Translations under genes and position numbers: made by a program
From: an uncultured Collinsella sp.
GTDB lineage: Bacteria > Actinomycetota > Coriobacteriia > Coriobacteriales > Coriobacteriaceae
Direction of reading: 5' to 3'
DNA: 8,875 bases
Assembly: GCA_900551815.1 (NCBI GenBank)
Contig: URXE01000073.1
Coordinates: forward strand, 1-8,875
Part shown: piece by piece, positions 1 through 5,387 of the stretch
Position numbering within the stretch: the first letter of the stretch is position 1
Layout: the number at the start of each line of letters is the position of its first letter
Notes under the pieces: generated by a model
Told to the model about the DNA's origin: nothing
What the model saw: the letters and a program-made list of their open reading frames with translations, nothing else
Database searches by the model: none

Positions 1-52
1 CATCGGTCTCCAAAACCGAGTGTTGAGGGTTCGAGTCCTTCCTGGCGTGCCA
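1..52 (+). tRNA. tRNA-Trp (CCA anticodon), 5' part outside window
   Basis: This is the 3' part of a tRNA starting just before the anticodon stem. The anticodon stem TCGGT (3-7) pairs with ACCGA (15-19) around the loop CTCCAAA (8-14). Positions 10-12 are therefore the anticodon CCA, which reads the Trp codon UGG. The T arm GAGGG/CCTTC (25-29/37-41) encloses TTCGAGT, with one G-T pair. The 3' acceptor strand is 42-48, the discriminator base is G49, and CCA is encoded at 50-52. The D arm and the 5' acceptor strand lie upstream of the window. A tRNA-Trp directly before secE-nusG is a familiar arrangement in Gram-positive bacteria. Confidence 0.93.
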
Positions 53-61
53 GTCATTATT

Positions 62-93
62 CCGTAAGCTCCCAATTGGGGGCTTACGGTTTA
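62..93 (+). terminator. Terminator hairpin after tRNA-Trp
   Basis: Positions 62-73 pair with 78-89 (12 bp, one G-T) around an AATT loop, followed by a short TTTA. It sits 9 bp after the tRNA CCA end and 36 bp before secE, so it probably ends the tRNA transcript. The U-tract is short and read-through into secE is possible. Confidence 0.7.
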
Positions 94-105
94 CTCATGT
101 ATAAG
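76..105 (+). promoter_or_regulatory. Possible secE promoter overlapping the tRNA terminator
   Basis: TATAAG at 100-105 resembles a -10 box. TTGGGG at 76-81, 18 bp upstream, is a poor -35 and lies inside the terminator hairpin. Transcription would start around 112, giving a leader of under 20 nt that just includes the GGAGG at 116-120. This is a weak motif call made by eye. Confidence 0.25.
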
Positions 106-128
106 CGCATTGCGCGGAGGTAACCCAA

Positions 129-467
129 ATGGCCAACAAGAAGAACAAGAAGAAGGCTCAGCAGCAGGCGCCTGCCAACAACGCTGCCGCCAACTCCAAG
201 GTTGAGGCCAAGAAGGCCGTTGCCAAGAAGAACGAGAAGGCTGCGAAGTCCAAGAAGAACGAGAAGCCTGGTTTCTTCGCCCGCACCAAGAAGTATTTCA
301 CTTCGGTCAAATCCGAAATGAAGCGTGTCACGTGGCCCGATAAGAAGGAGCTCGTGAACTACTCGGTCGTCGTTTGCGCTTCTCTGATCGTCGTCGGCGT
401 CGTCATCGCTCTGCTCGATGCTGGCTTTGGCGAGGCTCTTGCTCTGTTCTCTGGATTGAGGGGCTAA
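129..467 (+). CDS. secE: Preprotein translocase subunit SecE
   Basis: SecE is the small essential subunit that clamps SecY in the SecYEG protein-export channel of the cytoplasmic membrane. The 112-residue product has a Lys/Ala-rich, probably disordered cytoplasmic N-terminus (residues 1-47). The conserved amphipathic helix and hinge follow (KSEMKRVTWPDKKEL, 61-75; the VTWP motif is the SecE hallmark). One membrane segment lies at about 78-98. This is the short single-span form usual outside the enterobacteria, here with a long charged N-terminal extension as in many actinobacteria. GGAGG at 116-120 lies 8 bp before the ATG. nusG starts 3 bp after the stop, so the two genes are surely cotranscribed. 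The pairing with nusG is almost universal and supports the call. Confidence 0.96.
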   Translation: MANKKNKKKAQQQAPANNAAANSKVEAKKAVAKKNEKAAKSKKNEKPGFFARTKKYFTSVKSEMKRVTWPDKKELVNYSVVVCASLIVVGVVIALLDAGFGEALALFSGLRG

Positions 468-470
468 ACC

Positions 471-1007
471 ATGTCTAAGCGTTGGTACGTCGTTCACACT
501 TACTCTGGATACGAGAACCGCGTTAAGTCCGATCTCGAGCATCGCATCGAGACTATGGGCATGCAGGACCGTATCTTTGATATCGAGATTCCTATGGAGC
601 GCGTCACCGAGATTAAAGAGGGTGGCAAGCGCGAGACCAAGGATTCCAAGATCTTCCCGGGTTATGTCCTGGTTCGCATGGAGATGGATGACGATGCTTG
701 GACGTGTGTTCGTAACACGCCCGGCGTCACCGGTTTCCTGGGCGGCAACGGCAAGCCCGCTCCGCTTTCCCGCGACGAGTACAACAAGATGACTCGTCGT
801 CCCGGTAAGGGCGATTCGCCCAAGCGCACCTCGGTTGATATTGAGGTCGGCACGTCCGTCCGCGTCACCGATGGTCCGCTTACCGACTTTGATGGCAAGG
901 TCTCCGAGGTTAACATCGAGGCTGGCAAGCTCAAGGTCACGCTGATGATCTTTGGCCGTGAGACGCCGGTCGAGCTCGACTTTAACCAGGTCGCTGTCAT
1001 CGCTTAA
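471..1007 (+). CDS. nusG: Transcription termination/antitermination factor NusG
   Basis: NusG binds the clamp of RNA polymerase, alters pausing, and links the polymerase to Rho or to the leading ribosome. The 178-residue protein has the NGN domain at about 4-105. It starts with WYVVHTYSGYE and contains the polymerase-contacting stretches IFPGYVLVRM (61-70) and NTPGVTGFLG (82-91). A linker of about 106-122 leads to the KOW domain, about 125-177, with VGTSVRVTDGPLTDFDG at 126-142. The length is normal for a two-domain bacterial NusG and there is no inserted domain. The ribosome binding site GAGGGG (458-463) spans the end of secE, 7 bp before the ATG, so translation is probably coupled to secE. 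The 120-bp gap to rplK is longer than the secE-nusG gap and holds no convincing terminator. Confidence 0.97.
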   Translation: MSKRWYVVHTYSGYENRVKSDLEHRIETMGMQDRIFDIEIPMERVTEIKEGGKRETKDSKIFPGYVLVRMEMDDDAWTCVRNTPGVTGFLGGNGKPAPLSRDEYNKMTRRPGKGDSPKRTSVDIEVGTSVRVTDGPLTDFDGKVSEVNIEAGKLKVTLMIFGRETPVELDFNQVAVIA

Positions 1008-1114
1008 GTTTTCGTCCGTTCGCGCGAGCGTGCTTCTTCTGTGACTGCTCATCTCAGGAGTGCTTCTAACACGTGCGTGCTTACGATATAGCAAGTACTT
1101 CACACTCGTGATTC

Positions 1115-1121
1115 GAAAGGA
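1115..1121 (+). promoter_or_regulatory. Ribosome binding site deciding the rplK start
   Basis: GAAAGGA ends directly against the upstream ATG at 1122, leaving no spacing, but stands 6 bp before the ATG at 1128. The second ATG is therefore the start, giving the family-typical N-terminus MAEKKVANVIKL. Confidence 0.7.
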
Positions 1122-1127
1122 ATGACC

Positions 1128-1556
1128 ATGGCTGAGAAGAAGGTTGCCAACGTCATTAAGCTCCAGATTCCTGCTGGTGCAGCTAACCCCGCTCCTCCCG
1201 TCGGCCCCGCCCTGGGCGCTGCTGGCGTGAACATCATGCAGTTCTGCCAGGCCTTTAACGCCGAGACGCAGGACAAGAAGGGCGACATCATCCCCGTTGA
1301 GATCTCTGTCTACGAGGACAAGTCCTTCTCCTTCATCACCAAGACCCCGCCGGCGGCTCACCTCATCAAGAAGGAGCTGAACCTCAAGTCTGGTTCCGCT
1401 AAGCCGCAGGCCGACAAGGTTGGTCAGCTCTCCCAGGAGCAGCTCACCAAGATCGCCGAGATCAAGATGCCGGACCTCAATGCCAACGACATTGACGCCG
1501 CCAAGAAGATCATCGCCGGTACCGCCCGCTCCATGGGCGTCACCATCGCTGAGTAG
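1128..1556 (+). CDS. rplK: 50S ribosomal protein L11
   Basis: L11 binds the GTPase-associated region of 23S rRNA at the base of the L7/L12 stalk. It takes part in factor-dependent GTP hydrolysis and, with RelA, in the stringent response. The 142-residue product matches the usual length of 141-142. Its N-terminal domain carries KLQIPAGAANPAPPVGPALG (11-30), with the prolines that in other species are sites of thiopeptide-resistance mutations. The C-terminal rRNA-binding domain is at about 75-142 and ends with DAAKKIIAGTARSMGV. An ATG 6 bp upstream (1122) is rejected on ribosome-binding-site spacing. The 120-bp region after nusG shows three GTGCTT copies (1030, 1060, 1077) and a TACGAT (1082-1087) that could be a -10 box. 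A separate rplKA promoter there is possible but unproven. Confidence 0.97.
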   Translation: MAEKKVANVIKLQIPAGAANPAPPVGPALGAAGVNIMQFCQAFNAETQDKKGDIIPVEISVYEDKSFSFITKTPPAAHLIKKELNLKSGSAKPQADKVGQLSQEQLTKIAEIKMPDLNANDIDAAKKIIAGTARSMGVTIAE

Positions 1557-1571
1557 CGATTTCTTTAGGTA

Positions 1572-1603
1572 ATGACGGGTGCTCCGACCGGGGCGCCCGT
1601 TAT
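1572..1603 (+). other. GC-rich hairpin between rplK and rplA
   Basis: The core pairs 1575-1585 with 1590-1600 (11 bp, two G-T pairs) around a GACC loop. Three weaker outer pairs (1572-1574 with 1601-1603) extend it to 14 bp. It begins 15 bp after the rplK stop. The following bases TATATGTG are not a U-tract, so this looks more like an RNA-processing or 3'-end-protecting hairpin, or a leaky attenuator, than a full terminator. Confidence 0.5.
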
Positions 1604-1630
1604 ATGTGTGCAATAGGGCACACGATACGA

Positions 1631-1660
1631 TGTGGGAGGGCTCACGCCCGTTTAACCACA
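1631..1660 (+). promoter_or_regulatory. Probable L1-binding autoregulatory hairpin before rplA
   Basis: An outer helix TGTGG/CCACA (1631-1635/1656-1660) and an inner helix GGGC/GCCC (1638-1641/1646-1649, loop TCAC) are separated by an asymmetric internal loop. That loop has GA (1636-1637) on one side and GTTTAA (1650-1655) on the other. Ribosomal protein L1 is known to repress its own mRNA by binding two short helices joined by such an uneven purine-containing loop, mimicking its 23S rRNA site. The outer helix ends directly against the rplA ribosome binding site (1661-1665), so bound L1 would block initiation. The assignment is by shape and position from memory of the family. Confidence 0.6.
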
Positions 1661-1665
1661 GGAGG
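1661..1665 (+). promoter_or_regulatory. Ribosome binding site deciding the rplA start
   Basis: GGAGG lies only 2 bp before the in-frame ATG at 1668 but 8 bp before the ATG at 1674. The latter is the better start and removes a spurious Met-His from the protein. Confidence 0.75.
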
Positions 1666-1673
1666 TAATGCAC

Positions 1674-2381
1674 ATGGCTAAGCATGGTAAGAGCTATAAC
1701 GCCGCTGCCGAGAAGATCGACCGCGCCACGCTCTACACCCCCCTTCAGGCTGCCAAGCTCATCAAGGAGCTCGACACCGCCAAGTTCGACGAGACCGTCG
1801 AGGCCCACTTCCGTCTGGGCATCGATACTCGTAAGGCTGACCAGAACATCCGTGGTTCCATCTCCCTGCCCCACGGCACCGGCAAGACCGTTCGTGTTGC
1901 CGTCTTCGCCGAGGGCGAGAAGGCCCGCGAGGCCGAGGCTGCCGGCGCCGACATCATCGGTTCCGACGAGCTCGTCGCCCAGATCCAGAAGGGCGAGATC
2001 AACTTCGACGCCGCTATCGCTACGCCGAACATGATGGCCAAGGTTGGCCGCATCGGTAAGATTCTTGGTCCCCGTGGCCTCATGCCGAACCCCAAGCTCG
2101 GCACCGTGACCATGGACGTCGCCAAGATGGTCTCCGAGCTCAAGGCCGGCCGCGTTGAGTACCGCGCCGACCGTTACGGCATCTGCCACGTGCCCCTGGG
2201 CAAGAAGTCTTTCTCTGAGCAGCAGCTCGTCGAGAACTACGCTGCCCTGTACACCGAGATCCTGCGCGTCAAGCCCTCTTCTGCTAAGGGCAAGTACGTC
2301 AAGTCCATCTCCGTGTCTTCCACCATGGGCCCTGGCGTCAAGGTCGATCCCGCTGTCCAGCGTGACTTCCTGGCTGAGTAA
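1674..2381 (+). CDS. rplA: 50S ribosomal protein L1
   Basis: L1 forms the mobile L1 stalk of the 50S subunit, which helps release deacylated tRNA from the E site. It also acts as a translational repressor of its own mRNA. The product has 235 residues, typical of bacterial L1. Domain I is formed by both ends of the chain. Domain II, in the middle, contains the L1 signature ILGPRGLMPNPKLGTVT (130-146). The start at 1674 is preferred over 1668 because of ribosome-binding-site spacing. The gene follows rplK by 117 bp, and this gap holds a GC hairpin and the probable L1 operator. A strong terminator follows 36 bp after the stop. rplJ-rplL do not come next, so L10 and L7/L12 are encoded elsewhere or beyond the window. 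Confidence 0.97.
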   Translation: MAKHGKSYNAAAEKIDRATLYTPLQAAKLIKELDTAKFDETVEAHFRLGIDTRKADQNIRGSISLPHGTGKTVRVAVFAEGEKAREAEAAGADIIGSDELVAQIQKGEINFDAAIATPNMMAKVGRIGKILGPRGLMPNPKLGTVTMDVAKMVSELKAGRVEYRADRYGICHVPLGKKSFSEQQLVENYAALYTEILRVKPSSAKGKYVKSISVSSTMGPGVKVDPAVQRDFLAE

Positions 2382-2417
2382 CTAACAGTTACTGCCTGAG
2401 CAAAGCAAGCATTGCTA

Positions 2418-2456
2418 AAGAAACCCGGTTCTGCCTCGTGCAGGACCGGGTTTCTT
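2418..2456 (+). terminator. Strong bidirectional terminator after rplA
   Basis: Positions 2418-2434 pair with 2440-2456 (17 bp, one T-G) around CTCGT, with AAGAAA...TTTCTT arms that give T-rich ends on both strands. It closes the rplKA transcript. On the opposite strand it can also stop transcription arriving from the convergent phosphoesterase gene. Confidence 0.85.
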
Positions 2457-2466
2457 GCTATCTCGG

Positions 2467-2513
2467 GCCCAAACCACCACAAAGGGGACAGGCACCTTTG
2501 TGGTGGTTTGGGC
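2467..2513 (+). repeat. Palindromic repeat, copy 1 (GGGACAGG family)
   Basis: A perfect 19-bp inverted repeat (2467-2485/2495-2513) encloses the 9-nt loop GGACAGGCA. The loop is the exact reverse complement of the loop of the copy at 5347-5387, so the two copies lie in opposite orientation. Each follows a gene in the same relative direction (here rplA). The element is 10 bp downstream of the rplA terminator. It is too long and too perfect to be chance. It could be a REP/MITE-like repeat or a mobile bidirectional terminator. Confidence 0.9.
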
Positions 2514-2545
2514 ACTTAGACGTCAATGTTATGGCATCGCAGCGA

Positions 2546-2645
2546 GCCGGTTCCAAGTGCCCCAGGTCGCCCCGAAAGAGGAGCGACGCGTACTTTGGTA
2601 CGCGAGCGACGGCTTGAGGGGCGAGATGGGGTGCTTGGGGCCGGC
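2546..2645. repeat. 100-bp imperfect palindrome with flanking direct repeats
   Basis: The two halves are symmetric about 2595/2596. Positions 2546-2564 pair with 2627-2645 (19 bp, four of them G-T on the + strand). Positions 2567-2573 pair with 2618-2624 (7 bp), and 2587-2593 pair with 2598-2604 (7 bp, loop TTTG). GAGCGAC occurs as a direct repeat on both sides of the central hairpin (2581-2587, 2604-2610). The 7-bp word CGCAGCG stands at both ends (2538-2544, 2645-2651), like a target-site duplication. The element has no coding potential of its own that I trust. It fills most of the gap between the rplA terminator region and the phosphoesterase stop. It could be a foldback/MITE insertion or a structured RNA. 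Confidence 0.75.
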
Positions 2646-2668
2646 GCAGCGTCAAGCCTTAAAGGTGG

Positions 2669-3379
2669 TTACCAGGGCGTTCTGGCGGTTGATGACTCGA
2701 TGGCCTCGTGGAGCTTGAGCTCGCGGCGCATGGTTTGGGAATTGAGCCAAGCTGCCTGCCAGCCACGGATAGGGTAGTGCGCTTCGTCAAGTTCAAACTG
2801 CGTATAGCCGCAGGCGTTGATGATTGTTGCCCCGCATGCATGCCGACGCTCACGCTGAAAGTCGTGGCCATAGCATTGGTGCACATGCCCGTGCACCATG
2901 TAGTCGGGATTCCAGGACTCGAGCGCTGTGTTAAAGCATTCGAATCCTCGATGTGGCAGATCATCCAGATCGCCCACGCCGGCGGCGGGTGCATGGGTGA
3001 GCAAGATGTCGCAGCCGCCGACCATCCTCACTTTGCGGGAGAGCTTGCGCATGCGCTTGGCCATCTCGCGCTCGGTGTACATGTTCGCGCCATCTCGGTA
3101 GCGCATGGAGCCGCCAAGCCCCGCAATGCGGACGCCGCGGTACACGTAGACGGCGTCTTCGATACAGATGCAGCCACCCGGTGCATGACGTGCATAGCGG
3201 TCATCGTGGTTGCCACGCACGTAGATGAGCGGTTTGTTGATGACGGTGACCAAAAACTCAAGATAGTCCGGGTCCAGGTCGCCAGCGGACAAAATCAGGT
3301 CGACACCCTCAAAGCGTTCCTTGTGAAAACACTCCCAAAGACATCGTTCTTCGGTATCGGCGACGGCAAGGATCTTCAT
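2669..3379 (-). CDS. Calcineurin-like metallophosphoesterase
   Basis: This is a cytoplasmic metal-dependent phosphoesterase of the calcineurin-like superfamily (236 residues, no signal peptide or membrane segment); the substrate is unknown. The metal motifs appear in order: ADTEE at 7-11, GDLD at 33-36, GNHD at 56-59, THAP at 128-131 and GHVH at 164-167. Motif I normally reads D-x-H; here it is D8-T-E10. I recall related anaerobe proteins with the same D-x-E, so this may be a subfamily trait, not damage. The ATG overlaps the stop of the upstream gene (ATGA, 3376-3379) and has no good ribosome binding site of its own. Translation is therefore probably coupled, and the two proteins probably act together. 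The stretch after about residue 205 looks unconserved. Confidence 0.88.
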   Translation of the reverse strand: MKILAVADTEERCLWECFHKERFEGVDLILSAGDLDPDYLEFLVTVINKPLIYVRGNHDDRYARHAPGGCICIEDAVYVYRGVRIAGLGGSMRYRDGANMYTEREMAKRMRKLSRKVRMVGGCDILLTHAPAAGVGDLDDLPHRGFECFNTALESWNPDYMVHGHVHQCYGHDFQRERRHACGATIINACGYTQFELDEAHYPIRGWQAAWLNSQTMRRELKLHEAIESSTARTPW

Positions 3380-5292
3380 AGGGCGCGGACTTTCGGCTCA
3401 TCGTTGGGCTGCGGAATGGCGCCTACCACGTTGTCGGCCAGCCAGTTCATCTCGACGATTTGCGTGCTCGGCAACGGGGGAAAGCCCTCGATCTGCACCA
3501 CGCCGTCTTGGCTATGAAGCTCGCCGCCAAATGGATTGATGGAACCCTCGACGATGCCATTGCGGAGCAGCTGAACGAGCTTGCGCGTCTGATAGGGCAG
3601 GCCCGGAGCGTAGCGAATGTCGATGACGCCCGAGCTCATGCCATACCAGTAATTGACGGCGCGAACCTGGCTGTCGTCACTGGTCTCATCCCAGGTGCCA
3701 TGCAGTAGGCTTCGCACGATAAGCTCGTAGTAACGGCCCCAGTTCCATACCGGCATGGCGATGCCGGTGACTTTGCCATCGACCAGACGGTGGAGTCCGT
3801 AGGCCGTGGGGTCCTCTAGCGACTTGGACATGTCAGCGCCGGTCATAACACTCACGCCTTCGCGGCACATGGCCTCGGCAAGACCGCCGGCGGGCACATC
3901 GCCCCAGGTGAGGATTACCTGCGCGCGGGTGTCGAGCAGCGAGGCGCCAATCGCAAAGGCGTTGATTTCGCTGAGTGCGCCCGAGGCGAAGACCGATGCG
4001 TGGTAGCCGATACGATGGTTGTCCGCCATACTGGCCGCAAGTGCGCCCAGGAGGAACTTGGCCTCGTACATCTTGCCAAAGTATGAACGGACGCTTTGGT
4101 GGGGAAGGCCGATAGAGCAGTTGAGGAACCGAACCTGGGGATACTCAACGGCAGCCCTGAGCGTGTATTCCATCAGGCGGTGCGAGGTCGAGAAGATGAC
4201 GTTAGCACCATGTTTGACAGCCGTTTCCACGGCGGCGTAGAACACGTCCGGATCGTGGCAGTCCTCGAATGCCTCGGTGCGCACGATGCCGCCAAAGTGC
4301 TCGTCGAGATACTGACGCCCTTGGTCGTGCAAGCTGTCCCAGCTCGACGATGCACAGGGGAATTCATGGATAAAGGCGATGCGCAGAGGGTTGGCCGCCG
4401 AATAAACGGTCTTGCCCATAAAGAAGTTGAACACGCCGGAGGTGGACTTGGCGGGCGCCTCTTCCTCATCGACGCTCGGTGCCTCGACAAGATCGACCTT
4501 GTCCTCGTCATTTTTGCCGGCAATGACCAACTCGCGCCACATCTTGCACAGGCGGTTTACGACGATATCCGTCGGCGTATCCAGCAGGCGGTCCTGGTTG
4601 TACACATTGAGGTAGACGAGCATGGCGTCGGCGGGCGTAATGTCCAGGTGGTCGCCGCCCGCGCGAAGGTAGGCACGCTTAAAGAGTAGGAAGGTGTGGC
4701 GCAGGTAGTCGACCTTTTTCTGTGGCCACTTTTCGATAAGGTTCTGACCGAGCATCTTGGCGAGCGTCTCGTAGCTTCCCTCACGCGAGAACTCGATCTC
4801 GTATAGGGGACAGACGCGCCAAAACGCGCAGAATTCACCGTACAGGCGGCTTTCGACGGAGTTCCATTTGCCGGGGTAGAGACGGGTGACCTTGGCCGAA
4901 ACCGTCGGGGCGTCCAGGAATTTGAGGACGCTGACGCGCTTGTTGCCTTCCTGGACATAGAACCGATGCATGAACTCGGTGACGATGATGGGGTCGCGAT
5001 AGCCCTCGGTCACCTGGATGTCGTAGAGGTTGGACCACTTGCGGGCGAACTCGGTGTTAAACGGCAGCAGGGGCATAAAGTTACACGAAAAGGCAGACTG
5101 ACGGCCTTTGGTGACCGTGCCGACGACCATTTCGAGCGGAATGTCCCTCAGACCGACGCTCTCTCGCTGGCCTAAGGGGAGCTGGGAAACGAGGCCGTCG
5201 AGGTCCGTAAGGTACGGGTGCTCGCTTTGGCTGATGGCGCGACGGCGTCCCTGCTCGCCGCGCTTGCGTGCTTGACGATAGGCCTCTTCCAT
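3376..5292 (-). CDS. ParB-like/BMP-domain fusion protein, cytoplasmic
   Basis: The 638-residue protein joins two parts. Residues 1-20 are a charged helix. Residues about 48-130 resemble the ParB/sulfiredoxin fold: IPLEMVVG (51-58), then RDPIIV (99-104) and FYVQEGNKRVSVLKF (111-125), which parallels the ParB 'DGNHRVAAL' motif. A helical region of about 150-260 and an acidic linker of about 261-300 follow. Residues about 302-605 match a BMP/Med-type periplasmic-binding-protein domain (LRIAFIHEFP, then GKMYEAKFLLGALAA at 406-420). That family normally binds purine nucleosides outside the cell, but no signal peptide or lipobox is present here. It may therefore be a cytoplasmic ligand sensor. No ABC permease is adjacent. 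AAGGGAG (5301-5307) lies 8 bp before the ATG. Automatic annotation would probably call it simply a BMP-family substrate-binding protein. Confidence 0.85.
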   Translation of the reverse strand: MEEAYRQARKRGEQGRRRAISQSEHPYLTDLDGLVSQLPLGQRESVGLRDIPLEMVVGTVTKGRQSAFSCNFMPLLPFNTEFARKWSNLYDIQVTEGYRDPIIVTEFMHRFYVQEGNKRVSVLKFLDAPTVSAKVTRLYPGKWNSVESRLYGEFCAFWRVCPLYEIEFSREGSYETLAKMLGQNLIEKWPQKKVDYLRHTFLLFKRAYLRAGGDHLDITPADAMLVYLNVYNQDRLLDTPTDIVVNRLCKMWRELVIAGKNDEDKVDLVEAPSVDEEEAPAKSTSGVFNFFMGKTVYSAANPLRIAFIHEFPCASSSWDSLHDQGRQYLDEHFGGIVRTEAFEDCHDPDVFYAAVETAVKHGANVIFSTSHRLMEYTLRAAVEYPQVRFLNCSIGLPHQSVRSYFGKMYEAKFLLGALAASMADNHRIGYHASVFASGALSEINAFAIGASLLDTRAQVILTWGDVPAGGLAEAMCREGVSVMTGADMSKSLEDPTAYGLHRLVDGKVTGIAMPVWNWGRYYELIVRSLLHGTWDETSDDSQVRAVNYWYGMSSGVIDIRYAPGLPYQTRKLVQLLRNGIVEGSINPFGGELHSQDGVVQIEGFPPLPSTQIVEMNWLADNVVGAIPQPNDEPKVRAL

Positions 5293-5309
5293 GGTGTCTA
5301 CTCCCTTAG

Positions 5310-5328
5310 TCGTTTAAACAACGATATA
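5310..5328 (-). promoter_or_regulatory. Possible -10 region and small operator before the ParB-BMP gene
   Basis: On the - strand TATATC (5323-5328) could be a -10 box. TCGTT-N5-AACGA (5310-5324), centred on the palindrome GTTTAAAC, overlaps it and could bind a regulator. Any -35 box would fall at the edge of the palindromic repeat at 5347-5387 (GTTTTG) and is poor. The call is by eye. Confidence 0.25.
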
Positions 5329-5346
5329 ACCATGGTACCACGATGC

Positions 5347-5387
5347 AAAACCACCACAAAGGTGCCTGTCCCCTTTGTGTTGGTTTT
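5347..5387 (-). repeat. Palindromic repeat, copy 2 (GGGACAGG family)
   Basis: Positions 5347-5362 pair with 5372-5387 (16 bp, one C-T mismatch at 5354/5380) around TGCCTGTCC. The loop is identical in reverse complement to copy 1. Its outer arm forms two bases of the stop codon of the MscS-type gene. Read on the - strand the hairpin ends in TTTT, so it could terminate that transcript. It separates the channel gene from the ParB-BMP unit. Confidence 0.88.

Noticed and set aside
84..2189. A 701-codon open frame on the - strand, opposite secE, nusG, rplK and rplA
   Set aside because: It runs antisense to four certain genes, has a repetitive Gly/Asp/Leu/Val-rich composition expected from reversed biased codons, and matches no family I know. 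It is a codon-bias shadow.
2708..3517. A 269-codon open frame on the + strand
   Set aside because: It is antisense to the phosphoesterase with all its metal motifs and has no recognisable domain or good ribosome binding site.
3376..5292. Reading the BMP-domain protein as an ordinary lipoprotein of an ABC importer
   Set aside because: The N-terminus is charged and followed by a long ParB-like region. There is no hydrophobic signal or lipobox cysteine, and no importer genes are adjacent.
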